Source: Bacillota bacterium
GTDB taxonomy: Bacteria > Bacillota > Clostridia > Acetivibrionales > JAFADI01
Assembly (NCBI GenBank): GCA_023424965.1
Contig: JAFADI010000271.1
Span: 1 to 54,173, forward strand
DNA length: 54,173 nt
Direction: 5' to 3'
Shown here piece by piece: positions 33,990 to 44,239 of this stretch. A program made the position numbers and the translations under genes. The notes under the pieces were generated by a model. It was not told the origin of the DNA, made no database searches, and worked only from the letters and a program-made list of their open reading frames with translations. Every line of letters begins with the position of its first letter. Position 1 is the first letter of the stretch.

Positions 33990-35498
33990 TTAAGTGCCGT
34001 TTAAGAAATCCTTATAGTTTTTAGGTCTGACACCATAATAGTTTTTAAAAACATCGCTGAAATAACTATTTTCCTTATACCCTACCCTTTCTGCTATTTC
34101 GTAAGTCTTCAAATCAGTTTTCAAAATGAGAAATGCGGCTGCTTCCATCCTTACTTTAACTGTATAATCCCAGTAATTGATTCCGTATTCCTTCTTGAAA
34201 ATCCGGCTGATTTGATATTTATTAATAAAGTACTTTGCAGAAATTGCCTCCAGCGATAAATCCTCAAAATAAAATTTATCTACATAGTGTTTAATCTCCC
34301 TGATAATTTCGACATCCGTTTTGGAAACTTGTCCCCGCGCATTGCTGAGCATGCTGAATAATAACTGGGCAAAAGCCATTTCCAAATTTTCAATTCTGTT
34401 ACAATCTCCCAATTCGTCCAAAAATATTTTATTATCTCCGGGAATAAATTCTGGCTGGTTGTATTTGAGTACTTTTTCAATGTAAATAAACATATTACGG
34501 CAGGAGTTGAAAACTAACTCAGGTAACACTCTGCTTTCCCGAAAATAGCAAAACAATTTGGTAATATATTCAAGACAAATCTGCGCATTAAAATTAGCAT
34601 TAATGCTTTTGATAATTCCGCTTTCAATTTCTTGAAGAATCGGTTCCTGTATACTATTTGAAAAAAAGTTTTCTGAATAATTGAATATATTAGAATTGCT
34701 ATAAAAGCTCATTTTGACTGCATCTTTCGCTTGATTATATAGTTCGAGTAAATCTTTAGGCACTACTGAGCCTTTGCTAAATCCTATAACAAAATCCAGG
34801 TTGCCATTTTTAGCTTTAATCTCATTTAAAGCATTTAAAACTTCCTGATAAATATCTTTAGAACTGATAGCGTCATTTAAAGCAATTAAAAAAGAAATAT
34901 CATGTAAAGTTGTTTGATATTCAAATAAATATGCATATTTCAAACTATCAAATCGCTCCTTCATGACAGGTAATATACCATCAGGATTACATACGACTAC
35001 ATCTACAAACAAGTATTTTACTACATTCAATTTATCAAACCATTCTCTTAAGTTATTTATGATTTCATCTGTCAAAGTCTTCTTAATTGAGTAGTTTATA
35101 GCTCTACTAATCAGGATTGCAGTTTCATTTTTTATTTCGAGGATAAGACTTTCTAATTTATCCGAAATCATTTTAGCCCTTACTGGCTTTAAAATATAGT
35201 CTTTAGCACCATATTGCATTGCGTCCCGGGCGTAGTCAAATTCATTATACGCACTGAGAATTATTATCTTGGGCTTTACAGCTAACTTACTAATATGCTT
35301 TAAAACTTCTATACCGTCCATGCTCGGCATTTGTATATCAAGAAGCAAGATATCAGGACAATGATTCACAATAATATCCAAGGCCTCTTTTCCGTTAAAG
35401 GCATTCATTACAACATCAATACCCACATTTTTCCAATTCATTACTTTATCAAGATATTTGTGAACGGAAACCTGGTCGTCTGTGATCAATAACTTCAT
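33990..35498 (-). CDS. YesN-type response regulator (receiver plus AraC HTH)
   Basis: The 502-residue protein has a receiver domain at residues 1-120, with phospho-acceptor Asp54 in LLLDIQMP, a Lys in LKPVRAK and the acidic pair TDD. A long middle region follows, and a C-terminal AraC double HTH covers the last 100 residues (LSLEAISAKYFINKYQISRIFKKE, ERVGYKENSYFSDVFKNYYG). It is the partner of the adjacent histidine kinase, 16 bp apart. It probably activates the sugar transport and GH43 genes via the 21-bp direct repeats. The 3' end shows remnants shared with the region upstream of binding protein 2. Confidence 0.9.
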   Translation of the reverse strand: MKLLITDDQVSVHKYLDKVMNWKNVGIDVVMNAFNGKEALDIIVNHCPDILLLDIQMPSMDGIEVLKHISKLAVKPKIIILSAYNEFDYARDAMQYGAKDYILKPVRAKMISDKLESLILEIKNETAILISRAINYSIKKTLTDEIINNLREWFDKLNVVKYLFVDVVVCNPDGILPVMKERFDSLKYAYLFEYQTTLHDISFLIALNDAISSKDIYQEVLNALNEIKAKNGNLDFVIGFSKGSVVPKDLLELYNQAKDAVKMSFYSNSNIFNYSENFFSNSIQEPILQEIESGIIKSINANFNAQICLEYITKLFCYFRESRVLPELVFNSCRNMFIYIEKVLKYNQPEFIPGDNKIFLDELGDCNRIENLEMAFAQLLFSMLSNARGQVSKTDVEIIREIKHYVDKFYFEDLSLEAISAKYFINKYQISRIFKKEYGINYWDYTVKVRMEAAAFLILKTDLKTYEIAERVGYKENSYFSDVFKNYYGVRPKNYKDFLNGT

Positions 35499-35514
35499 AC
35501 ACTTACCACCTTTC

Positions 35515-37314
35515 TCAAATGACTTTGGGAATTAATAGTCCCACAATGGTTCTCAGTGCGTTAATACTCTCTATAGTCAAACCATATTGATCACCATAAT
35601 TTATCTTAATTCTCTGGTTGACATTGCGCAAACCTATTTTATTTTCAGTCAAATTTGGATCATTGATATGCCTGATTAAATTTGCGAGTTTTTTGTTCTC
35701 AATTCCTGTACCATTATCCTCGATAATTATATATATATCGTTTGATACCTCCTTTGCACTTATAAAAATCTTTGCATCTACAGGATCATTTAAAAAACCG
35801 TGCTTGATACAATTTTCAACAATCGGTTGCAGCAGAAGTTTTTGAATTTTGTATTGCCCCAGGTCTTCTGCTATGTCATAAATTACTTCCATTCTATTGT
35901 CAAATTTTTTGCAAAATAACTTCAGATAATCTTTTATATATTTCAATTCGGTTTCTAAAGGTACTATTTCATTTGACTCGTAAATTGTGTACCTAAGGAT
36001 ATCGCTTAAGGACATGACAATTTCGTTTGACTCTTCAATATTATTATATACTATTTCTGTCTGTAACAATTGAAGTGTGTTGAACAAAAAGTGAGGATTT
36101 ATTTGTGCTTGTAAGGCATTCAACTCAAACTTGTTTAAAAGAATTTGCGATTTATAATCCTTTTTGATGAGCGTGTCAATTCTTTGCAGCAGATCATTAA
36201 ATTTTTCTGCAATTTGATTTAATTCACTATATTTGTAATTGGTAGATTTTAAAGTTAAATGATTATCCTTTATCTCATTTATAGCTTTAATTAGCTTTTT
36301 AACAGGACGATTAATGATCAATGATAGTCCAAATGAAATAATTATATTTATAATCAAACACCATAGGACAATATTATAAATTTTGTTTTTTAACTCTTTA
36401 GAATGCTGATCAATCTCATTCAAAGGAATATACGATACTACTTTCCATCCTGTTACTGCTGTCGTATTGAATATAATAAGGTTCTGCATGCCGTTTATAT
36501 CTCCAACAAAATCTCCAGATGCATTTTCAAAAATCAAATTACTTTTAGATAACTTTAGTGGTTGACCAACTTTTGTCTTGTCATTATGAGCAATAATAGT
36601 ACCTTTTTCATCAACAAGCATGATATCCCCACTTTTTTCATAATTACTTTTCATCAGTAGATTCCCAAGCTTGTTCAAGTCAAAATTGCATATTACAGAA
36701 CCGATGACTGAATTTTTTGAGTTTCTTACAATCATAGAAACAGCCAGAGTTGGGGTATTACTCGTACTTGAAGATCTTTGTGAATTATAATAGTCTTGTA
36801 AATATAAGCCTAAAATCTTGAAATCCTGACCATTCTCAGCAATTGATTCCTTAAACCATTTCTGATTCTGGAAGTCATAATTCCACTTCAAGCTGAATCT
36901 TCCATCCAGGTTGTTCACATAGCCGTTTTTCCCTATAATAAGCATATCCGATATTAAAGGTTTTAAAGTGTTTATATTTCTCGCAAAACTAAGTATGTTT
37001 CTATCGTGTTCAAATCTTTCTTCAAAACTCAAGTTCGAGTTCAAACATGCAACTACAGAATTATTGGCTCCAAACAGTATTAACGGAGTTTTGATATCCT
37101 GAAAATTGTAGTCCAGGTTCAACTTTGCCTGCTCTATAGTCTTAGCCGTATAGCTAACTATTTCATTATGCAAAGTCTTAGAGGAATCAGTAATTGTACT
37201 ATAGCCTAAGATCATCAGCAAAATTACATTGCATATGGTAAAAAACATTAGTATTCTAGCTATAATAGACTTTTTGTAATATAAAATATTACTCCGTGAA
37301 AATAATCTTTGCAT
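35515..37314 (-). CDS. YesM-type sensor histidine kinase
   Basis: ATG 37314 (MQRLFSRSNILYYKK) gives 599 residues; a TTG at 37347 is an alternative. Two membrane helices flank an external dCache-like sensor of about 270 residues. HAMP, a His-kinase domain (phospho-His in QINPHFLFNTLQLL) and an ATPase domain with EDNGTGIENKK and KIGLRNVNQRI follow. It senses an extracellular sugar signal, possibly via the binding lipoprotein, and phosphorylates the YesN-type regulator encoded just downstream. Confidence 0.9.
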   Translation of the reverse strand: MQRLFSRSNILYYKKSIIARILMFFTICNVILLMILGYSTITDSSKTLHNEIVSYTAKTIEQAKLNLDYNFQDIKTPLILFGANNSVVACLNSNLSFEERFEHDRNILSFARNINTLKPLISDMLIIGKNGYVNNLDGRFSLKWNYDFQNQKWFKESIAENGQDFKILGLYLQDYYNSQRSSSTSNTPTLAVSMIVRNSKNSVIGSVICNFDLNKLGNLLMKSNYEKSGDIMLVDEKGTIIAHNDKTKVGQPLKLSKSNLIFENASGDFVGDINGMQNLIIFNTTAVTGWKVVSYIPLNEIDQHSKELKNKIYNIVLWCLIINIIISFGLSLIINRPVKKLIKAINEIKDNHLTLKSTNYKYSELNQIAEKFNDLLQRIDTLIKKDYKSQILLNKFELNALQAQINPHFLFNTLQLLQTEIVYNNIEESNEIVMSLSDILRYTIYESNEIVPLETELKYIKDYLKLFCKKFDNRMEVIYDIAEDLGQYKIQKLLLQPIVENCIKHGFLNDPVDAKIFISAKEVSNDIYIIIEDNGTGIENKKLANLIRHINDPNLTENKIGLRNVNQRIKINYGDQYGLTIESINALRTIVGLLIPKVI

Positions 37315-37424
37315 TTTCTCTGAACCCCGTGATTTCTTTTTTATCAACTATTATTTTCAGTATAATAACTTTTTTGCTTTTTTAAAATATCCGGGTGCAT
37401 AAATATAGAACAATATATTAATAT

Positions 37425-37471
37425 AAATTAGAAAAATATCATTGTGAATTTCAATGATATTTTTCTAATTT
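37425..37471 (-). repeat. Perfect 20-bp inverted repeat upstream of the kinase gene
   Basis: Arms 37425-37444 and 37452-37471 are perfectly complementary around a 7-nt loop. It lies between the GH43 terminator and the kinase start and has no T tail. It may be a second barrier to read-through or an operator. Confidence 0.6.
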
Positions 37472-37509
37472 CTTGATTCGTTTGTTTAAAATTAAAAATT
37501 AGTTAGAAA

Positions 37510-37527
37510 AGAGGATAATTATCCTCT
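37510..37527 (-). terminator. Terminator after the ricin-GH43 gene
   Basis: The 18-bp palindrome AGAGGATAATTATCCTCT lies 34 bp after the stop codon and is followed by TTTTCT on the minus strand. Confidence 0.65.
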
Positions 37528-37560
37528 CTTCTCCTTATTCGAATCTGTTATCAGACTTAT

Positions 37561-39036
37561 CTACTGACTTACGACACCAGTTTCAGTGTTGATAGTGATG
37601 TTGTTGTATTGTGTGATGGTTGGAACGCCATTTGCATTAAAGGTCATTGGGCACCATACAGCCTTTGTGACTCCACCATTATGTCCTGTGGGCACTCCCC
37701 ATAGGTCTCCTACATAGATATAGCTTGTATTCGTTGTTCCTTGAACAGTTAGTATAACATTTGTTTGAGAGTCAAAACTATTGGTGGAATTCGGACTGGT
37801 TGCCAATAAAGTTAGGTTGGACCAAGTACCCGACAATGAAGTGGCAGTTCGATAGTATGTTGCAGTACTATTCCAGCCATCCAAACCCGATGTAAACAGA
37901 TAATAGGTTGAACCTCTCTTTAATATATACGGCGCCTCTCTTTTCTCATTTTTAAATTGTTTTACAATCGTTGTTGGAGTTAGGTAGTCCGAGGACAACG
38001 CCATAATATTAATATCCGAATTGATGCCATCCTGATCACTCACTGTCACAAGATACACTTTACCGTCCGTATCTTGAAAAATTGACCTGTCACCTATCCT
38101 GTAGCCGTTTACCATCTGGTAGCCATTCCATGTAAAGTCTCCATCGGGAGTATCGCATGTAGCGGTCCCTAATTGATCATGCGGTTTTGGGGTTACATTT
38201 AAAGTTGTCCAGTTAACGTGCATTACATACTTTTTTGTAGTTGGGTTATATACGACTTTGGGTCTTCCCACAAAATGATTGTAATCAAGATCGCCACTGG
38301 CTGCCTGCTTAATAACCTTGTTTTTAAACGTCCAATGAACAAGATCCGTAGATGAATAACAGTTTATTCCCCTGTTGCCGGCTGTTTTGTCAAGATCGCA
38401 TCCATACCAGTAATAAGTACTGCCAACCTTTAAGAAATCTCCACCCGAGGCTCTGATAGGATTATTGTTGCTATCATACCAATTTTTGGCTGTAGTATCT
38501 AGCGTTTGAGTAGAGCCTAACTGTACAATCCGCCACTTCTGATTGTCACTGTTTCCGCTGCCGTACATTTTCATAATGTTCCCGTCAGCAGTTTGTCCAC
38601 CTGTATCAAGGCACATACCGTTGGCACGATTAATTATCTTAACATACCCAGCACTATCATCAACAATCTGCCACTGCTGGTTTGTACTTGTTCCGCTTGC
38701 CCATTGACCCACATTGCTACCGGCACTTGTTCTTCCAATACTATCCAGGCATTTGCCTCCTGTACGGCAAATTATCTTGTAATAGCCGCTTCCGGCATCC
38801 GTTATTTGCCACTGCTGGTTATAGCTGCTGCCATTGCCCCACTGGCATGCATCAGCTCCATCTGTCGTCACTCCCATATTGTCAAGACATTTTCCGCTGG
38901 CTTTGTTAATAATCTTGAAATATGCTCCTGATGTAAAAGTCATCGCTAAAGCTGATCCTGCAAACGTCAATACAATACTGCATGCCATTGCTAGAATTAC
39001 AATTAAGGACAATAATTTTCTGATTCGTCTTAGCAT
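37561..39036 (-). CDS. Secreted ricin-B lectin (CBM13) + GH43 enzyme, galactanase-like
   Basis: The 491-residue precursor has a signal peptide (cleavage near GSALA). Three ricin-type repeats at about residues 35-172 each contain CLD and QQW/QKW motifs. A GH43-type propeller runs from about 185 to the end (GGDFLKVGSTYYWYG, CYSSTDLVHW, REAPYILKRGSTYYLF). The GGDF...YYWYG and GINCYSS features resemble subfamily 24 exo-beta-1,3-galactanases. Substrate assignment is therefore a suggestion: side-chain-bearing galactans of arabinogalactan. ATG 39036 is preceded by AGGAGG. A TGTTG-N16-TGTTG element lies 400 bp upstream. Confidence 0.85.
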   Translation of the reverse strand: MLRRIRKLLSLIVILAMACSIVLTFAGSALAMTFTSGAYFKIINKASGKCLDNMGVTTDGADACQWGNGSSYNQQWQITDAGSGYYKIICRTGGKCLDSIGRTSAGSNVGQWASGTSTNQQWQIVDDSAGYVKIINRANGMCLDTGGQTADGNIMKMYGSGNSDNQKWRIVQLGSTQTLDTTAKNWYDSNNNPIRASGGDFLKVGSTYYWYGCDLDKTAGNRGINCYSSTDLVHWTFKNKVIKQAASGDLDYNHFVGRPKVVYNPTTKKYVMHVNWTTLNVTPKPHDQLGTATCDTPDGDFTWNGYQMVNGYRIGDRSIFQDTDGKVYLVTVSDQDGINSDINIMALSSDYLTPTTIVKQFKNEKREAPYILKRGSTYYLFTSGLDGWNSTATYYRTATSLSGTWSNLTLLATSPNSTNSFDSQTNVILTVQGTTNTSYIYVGDLWGVPTGHNGGVTKAVWCPMTFNANGVPTITQYNNITINTETGVVSQ

Positions 39037-39664
39037 ACTAATTACCTCCTGAAATAATTTAGTTTATGAAATCCAGAAAACATAACCCAACAGATTTCTT
39101 AGGTTCAGTCAGACCTAATTTACATGTCATAGACTGTAAAACAGCACCTCCTTACTAAGCAATTTATGTCTACAGGCTGTTGTGTTTAGTTTTTCTGCCA
39201 TTTCTCAAAGAAGTTTACATATAAATTCTCAGGACTTGTCTTTGAAAATAATAATATTTTGTCTTTATATTAATAAGGCAATCCATATCCACCAGTTCAA
39301 CAGGTAGTGGGTCTCTATTGGATTTTCAGGCAGTGAGCACATCTTTCGCCTCGTTGAAACGCACAACAGAGATAAAAAAATTCAACAATGTTTATATTGT
39401 AATATTACTAATATTTAAAAAAACAGAAAATCTAATGTGTTGCAAATTTTTTATAAAGTGTTGCATTAATTTATCGAGAAGTGAGAATTGTTTAGCCTTT
39501 AAGAGTTATAATTTTGAAGTGTAGAAATTCGCGGTTTATCAGTCAGTTCTATTGGTCATTTATCCGCAGTGCACTTTTGGGTGTTCTTTACTCCATTCGC
39601 TTAAGTAAAAGTAAAGAACGGATTTATGTAATCATAATCGTGTAAGAGTATCCTAAAATATTAG
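39037..39664. other. Long AT-rich leader/intergenic region with an operator
   Basis: This 628-bp region between the binding protein 2 gene and the ricin-GH43 gene contains no convincing coding frame; a 68-codon plus-strand frame looks random. The direct repeat at 39438-39468 is the only clear element. The long distance implies a 300-400-nt leader for the GH43 mRNA. Confidence 0.5.
39438..39468 (-). promoter_or_regulatory. Direct-repeat element TRTTG-N16-TRTTG upstream of ricin-GH43
   Basis: TGTTGC starts at 39438 and again at 39459, 21 bp apart, with the same spacing and similar AT-rich filler as the elements at 33936 and 45938. Confidence 0.6.
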
Positions 39665-40957
39665 TTAGTTTTTCTTCATTTCTTCAAATGTTTTATCCAA
39701 ATTCTTTGCCAGATCTTCTGGTGCAGCAAGTTTTCCAACTACCAAATCCTGCAGTGAAGTTACATATTGACTTCTTAATGCTTCTGTGTAACTGGTCCAT
39801 TCACCCATAGGTATAAAAAATTTGCCAGCCAACAAACCTTTATTAACGCCATCTTCCATTGCAGGATCAACATGATTTTTGTAGCCTTTGGTTATGATTG
39901 TACCCCCATAACCCTTCTGGTACGCAGCCAAACCATCGTTTGTTGTCAGGAACTGCAAATACTTTTTAGCAGCGTCTTTAACCTTGCTCTTGCTGGAAAC
40001 GCTGAATCCTACTCCTACAGCGCCATCATACCATATATTCCCTTTGTCAGCACCCGGTATTCCCATCAATTTGATATCAATATTCGCATTAAACGCTCTG
40101 AATTGCGGAATCAGCCATGGTCCACCCGGCATCATTGCATACTTTTCCGCTGCGAATTCTTCTATTGCCTGGTCGTTCTGAACGCCGAGCATATCCTTTG
40201 TTATATACCCTGGTTTAACTAATCCGTCATACCATAGCTTTACAGGTTCTGACCATCCATCAGAAAATTTCTTTGTTCCTAAATATACTGCTTCATGAAA
40301 TTTGGAGTTTTTCTGCAAGGTTTGAGCTGCAAATAAAGCAGGGACTATGTTTGCCGCCATTTCCTGACAGTTGTCGATGATCGGTTTCATTCCAGCATCA
40401 TTGAGTTTTTTGCAATCGTCCAGAAATTCCTGCCATGACTGAGGTTCACTGTTGATCCCGGCTTTTGCAAACATTTTCTTATTGTAAAACAGTCCCCCAA
40501 CCCAGGCGTCTACAGCCACCGAATAGATCTTGCCTCCAGAGCCGTATACATTCTTTACATTGTCAGGTATTGTACCATCCTTCATGTAAGATTCGCCTGA
40601 CAAGTCTTCACAGTAATTACCTTTTATAAGGTCTTCCCTGTTTTCTAGAGCCATCTGGAAAATATCAGGAGCAGTATCCGAAGCAATCATGGTCTTCAGC
40701 TTTTCAACATACTCCTTAACAGGAGGCACAAACTGGAAGTCGATTTTTATATTGGGATTCTTAGCCGCAAATGCAGCCATTAATGGTTTAAACTGCGTTT
40801 CGTTAGCCCATGAAAGGAAAGTAACTGTTACAGGTTGTTCCTTTTGCTCAATTGCATTTGTATCCTGTTCTGACGGGTGTGCAACAGGTGTTCCACACCC
40901 TGATAGTATCAAAGACAGTGTGAAGCAAAGAATAACATACAGAGATATTATTTTCAT
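39665..40957 (-). CDS. Extracellular sugar-binding lipoprotein (family 1), copy 2
   Basis: ATG 40957 (MKIISLYVILCF) has GAGGGG about 7 nt upstream; a much longer frame is rejected. The 430-residue precursor has lipobox LSLILSGCG, a shorter linker than copy 1, and the same solute-binding domain almost residue for residue (SWANET, APDIFQMALENRED, MMPGGPW). The DNA upstream also resembles copy 1 as far as the end of the response-regulator gene, so a segment was duplicated. It has no permease genes of its own and probably delivers a related sugar to the same permeases. Confidence 0.88.
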   Translation of the reverse strand: MKIISLYVILCFTLSLILSGCGTPVAHPSEQDTNAIEQKEQPVTVTFLSWANETQFKPLMAAFAAKNPNIKIDFQFVPPVKEYVEKLKTMIASDTAPDIFQMALENREDLIKGNYCEDLSGESYMKDGTIPDNVKNVYGSGGKIYSVAVDAWVGGLFYNKKMFAKAGINSEPQSWQEFLDDCKKLNDAGMKPIIDNCQEMAANIVPALFAAQTLQKNSKFHEAVYLGTKKFSDGWSEPVKLWYDGLVKPGYITKDMLGVQNDQAIEEFAAEKYAMMPGGPWLIPQFRAFNANIDIKLMGIPGADKGNIWYDGAVGVGFSVSSKSKVKDAAKKYLQFLTTNDGLAAYQKGYGGTIITKGYKNHVDPAMEDGVNKGLLAGKFFIPMGEWTSYTEALRSQYVTSLQDLVVGKLAAPEDLAKNLDKTFEEMKKN

Positions 40958-41329
40958 ATTGCAACCCCTCACATAAATATTATTATTCATGCCGCCCATC
41001 ATGAATATAATACAGGCTATTAAGAAATCTAGTCTATACAAAAAGTTTATATATTGATAAGTCCACAATTACTAGATATCTCTTTTTAATACCTTTAAGC
41101 GCACCCTTATATGTTTATATTAACTTAATTTCAGATTAAGATGCAAACAGATTAAAGTAATCACAATACCTGTATAATGGCATTTATTGCGTTTACAGAA
41201 TGAAAGCCCGATTGAATAAACAACAACCGGGCTTACTATGTACCAATATGTTAATTAGTAATTTAAAGGTAAATCCTGTATTCAGCAGTCCAACAACAAA
41301 TTCATTTCTGACTGAACGCATCCTGATTA
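40958..41329. other. Intergenic region with duplicated leader and a hairpin
   Basis: The part near 41052-41095 resembles 33957-34000 (GATAAG, CACAATT, TATC), the trace of the duplication. A 7-bp hairpin at 41204-41210/41228-41234 (AAGCCCG/CGGGCTT, loop 17 nt) lies about 95 bp after the GH43 stop and may be a weak terminator. Confidence 0.5.
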
Positions 41330-42751
41330 CTATGGGTTTACTATCTGCCACTGTTGGTTAGTACTGCTACCACCAGTGTATTGGTATAAATCAGAACCGT
41401 TTGCAGTCAAACCTTTGCCATCAAGGTACAATCCTGTAGCTATGTTTTTAAACTTGACATTACTGCCTGCCATTTCCTTGGCCCACTGCTGGTTTAAACT
41501 GCTGCCGCCGGCATATTGGCCACAAATAGATCCATTTGCAGTCCTGCCCATTCCGTCAATATACAATCCTGTCGTACGGTTCTTTATTTTATAGTTGCTA
41601 CCTACAGTTTCCAATACCCACTGCTGATTTGTACTGGTATTGCTGGAATATTGGCCTGCATTGGAACCATTTGTAGTTCTGCCCATTCCGTCGATACACA
41701 AGCCAGTCGCAACATTACGTAATTTTACATAAGTAGCCGCTGAACTTGGCCATTTAGCATTAATGGCATTCAATTGAGCCGTAGTGATATTAATAATCTC
41801 GCCATGTCTCTTTTTGGAAGTCCCCATCGAATACTCCGATGAACTTAAAACCTTCATGCTGCCCATATTGCAAAGATTAGTCGATACAAAGGGAAGATAT
41901 CCTTTACCTGATGCATACTGGTCTACATACATCCCCCATTGATTTACATTAGCGAACTTGAACAGTATCGGACCTTCAACCTGGGCTCCGGTATAGCCCA
42001 AGCCTGAAATGTCTCCGATCCTGGTCCACGAACCAAGTATGGAATTGCTTCCTTCAAAAGTAATTTGACCGTCCCCTGAAGCACGCACATACTTATAAGT
42101 TCCATCAACTTGCAATATCTGTGTATCAATACAATCTTGCGTACCGGCTCTGTCAATGTACAACTGAGCTGGAGAAAATGTTACAAAATCTGTTGTCGTA
42201 CAATAATAGACTCTTGCTTTTGTTACTCCATTCAATGGCGCTATAGTAGCCCAGTAAACAACATAATTACCTGTCGTACTATCGTAAATTGCTTCCGGTG
42301 CCCACGCACAGCCCGCACTTGGTATGCTGCCCGCAACATTTACAAGTCTTGGCCCTGTCCAGTTAACCAGATCTGTGGATTCCCAGATAACCAGGTTTTT
42401 GCTTCCACTATGCATGGCAACATCCCAGCCTTTACCACTGGCGATTCTCAAATCCGTTGCCATAAGAATGTATTTACCATTCTGCATCCTGCAAAAAGAC
42501 ATATCGCGTACGCCTTTTTCACCTACATTGGAAGTCAATACAGGTTGGGAATTATTGCAGTCTGTCCAATGCAAACCGTCTGTGCTGGTTGCAAAATATA
42601 CCTGCTCGCCGTTTGAGGTTTCACCAGTAAAGTGTGCAAATAAATATGCATTGTCTGCTGCAAAGACAGTTCCTCCCGAAACAACCAACATTGCAGTCAT
42701 AATCGTGCAGAATAACATTATGCTTAATAATTTTTTAGCTCTTATGCTCAT
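41330..42751 (-). CDS. Secreted GH43-like enzyme + C-terminal ricin-B lectin (CBM13)
   Basis: The 473-residue precursor has a signal peptide (cleavage near VFAAD). A five-bladed propeller spans about residues 35-335 (DNAYLFAHFTGE, GEKGVRDMSF with a candidate base Asp, CAWAPEAIYD, AQVEGPILF with a candidate acid Glu). Three ricin repeats (CIDGMGR, YIDGMGR, YLDGKG with QQW) end the protein. Related proteins are called beta-xylosidases or alpha-L-arabinofuranosidases. It lies 17 bp downstream of the 42769-44127 gene in one operon. Confidence 0.82.
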   Translation of the reverse strand: MSIRAKKLLSIMLFCTIMTAMLVVSGGTVFAADNAYLFAHFTGETSNGEQVYFATSTDGLHWTDCNNSQPVLTSNVGEKGVRDMSFCRMQNGKYILMATDLRIASGKGWDVAMHSGSKNLVIWESTDLVNWTGPRLVNVAGSIPSAGCAWAPEAIYDSTTGNYVVYWATIAPLNGVTKARVYYCTTTDFVTFSPAQLYIDRAGTQDCIDTQILQVDGTYKYVRASGDGQITFEGSNSILGSWTRIGDISGLGYTGAQVEGPILFKFANVNQWGMYVDQYASGKGYLPFVSTNLCNMGSMKVLSSSEYSMGTSKKRHGEIINITTAQLNAINAKWPSSAATYVKLRNVATGLCIDGMGRTTNGSNAGQYSSNTSTNQQWVLETVGSNYKIKNRTTGLYIDGMGRTANGSICGQYAGGSSLNQQWAKEMAGSNVKFKNIATGLYLDGKGLTANGSDLYQYTGGSSTNQQWQIVNP

Positions 42752-42768
42752 ACTTTTTCCCTCCTCAA

Positions 42769-44127
42769 TTAATTCACAATCTTAAATGTTGCATCCTGTT
42801 TATCAGTATCCGTGCTTATCGGATCTAGCTTTAAGTAGTAATTGTTATGCCTGATATACCTGGTCGGATAATTATATGACTGGAAGGATGTCCATGTAGA
42901 GTCCTTTAAGCCTGCTACCTTCTTAAATGTCGCATCTGCAGCAAACTGGGAGGTTCCGTCATTCTTTGCAAGGACGAAATCATAATTGCTGTGACGCAGA
43001 TAATATCCCGGGAAGTACACAGACTGGAAGGATATACAATTGGAGTCCGCCAAACCGGGCACTATCTGCCAGTATTGGTCAGTAGCCGGTGTAACATTGG
43101 CGTCTATTCTTGCATCATAATTAGTTTGCCTCCAGAACATCGTCTGGAAATTGTATGACTGTATTCTGTTCTTAACACCATTCACTCCCGTTGAGGTCAT
43201 GAGAATCTGTGGAATTGTACCATCCGCATTATAAGTAAACTTCTCAATAGCTACGGAACGTTTGTAGCTTCCTCCTCCGGGCAAGGCGTCATTCTGGTAA
43301 ATAAAGTAGGATGCTCCGTTAAAATCGATAATTGCCGGATGGTTTGTGCTGCTGGAACCGGTTTTGGGCATGATTACACCCCTATAGGTCCATGGTCCAG
43401 TAGGACTGGTGCTAGTAGAATAAGCAATCCATTCCGGGAAACCTGCTGCATACGCCAGATAATATAACCCATTGTGCTTGTATATCCAAGGCGCTTCTTC
43501 GTAATCTGTCCCAAACTGCGCTGTTGTCAATGCAACATTCGTGATAGAACCGCTGTAGGAAATCATATCGGTATTAAGTTTAACCCAATATAAAGCATTG
43601 TTGCCCCAGTACAAATACGCCTGACCGTTGTCATCAATCATTACTGTGGGATCCAGATCATCCCACGTTGAAGTATTCCCTTTTGTCTGGTCATTGGTTA
43701 TCAAAGCTTTACCTAATGCATCTGTAAAAGGTCCTGTCGGGCTGGTAGAAACCCCGATACCAATTGCTTTTCCTGGAATGGTTTTGTGCTCTGCGCAGAA
43801 ATACCAGTAGAACTTGCCGTTTCTGGCAATAACCTGACCTGCCCATGCATCACCCTTAGCCCAACTGAACGAACTTACAGCCATAGCAGTACCGCGGTCA
43901 GTCCAATTTGTCATATCCGTCGAAGAATAGCATTTCCAATCCTTCATCACATACCCGGTTGAACCTTCGTCATGTCCGGTATACAGGTAGCAAGTACCGT
44001 TATATACCATCGCAGCAGGATCGGCTGTGTAAATGTTTTTTACTACTGGATTATCTGCGAAGCATATGGACGTTAAGGCAAACACAGCAGCTAGGGTTAT
44101 TGCAAGTACCCGTAAAACTTTTTTCAT
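42769..44127 (-). CDS. Secreted GH43 enzyme + AbfB (CBM42) domain
   Basis: The 452-residue precursor has a signal peptide (cleavage near CFAD). A typical GH43 catalytic domain has the base in YTADPAAMVYNG, the pKa modulator in TWDDLDPTVMIDDNG and the acid in YEEAPWIYKHNGLYYL. An AbfB-type arabinose-binding beta-trefoil follows from about residue 320 (SYNFQTMFWRQTNYDARI, YLRHSNYDFVL, RYIRHNNYYLKL). Beta-xylosidase or arabinofuranosidase activity on arabinoxylan/arabinan is expected. It is the middle gene of the three-gene GH43 operon. Confidence 0.88.
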   Translation of the reverse strand: MKKVLRVLAITLAAVFALTSICFADNPVVKNIYTADPAAMVYNGTCYLYTGHDEGSTGYVMKDWKCYSSTDMTNWTDRGTAMAVSSFSWAKGDAWAGQVIARNGKFYWYFCAEHKTIPGKAIGIGVSTSPTGPFTDALGKALITNDQTKGNTSTWDDLDPTVMIDDNGQAYLYWGNNALYWVKLNTDMISYSGSITNVALTTAQFGTDYEEAPWIYKHNGLYYLAYAAGFPEWIAYSTSTSPTGPWTYRGVIMPKTGSSSTNHPAIIDFNGASYFIYQNDALPGGGSYKRSVAIEKFTYNADGTIPQILMTSTGVNGVKNRIQSYNFQTMFWRQTNYDARIDANVTPATDQYWQIVPGLADSNCISFQSVYFPGYYLRHSNYDFVLAKNDGTSQFAADATFKKVAGLKDSTWTSFQSYNYPTRYIRHNNYYLKLDPISTDTDKQDATFKIVN

Positions 44128-44239
44128 TAATTTTTTACCTCTTTTCTTTATTATTTACGAATGTATACCGGTAAAGCATAAATGAATATATTTATCCATT
44201 CTACTTCACCGGAATGCATTTGCATCACGATTAAAAATA

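Noticed and set aside
39318..39524. 68-codon plus-strand frame in the long intergenic region
   Set aside because: It lacks a ribosome site, its composition is like random AT-rich DNA, and it overlaps the direct-repeat operator.
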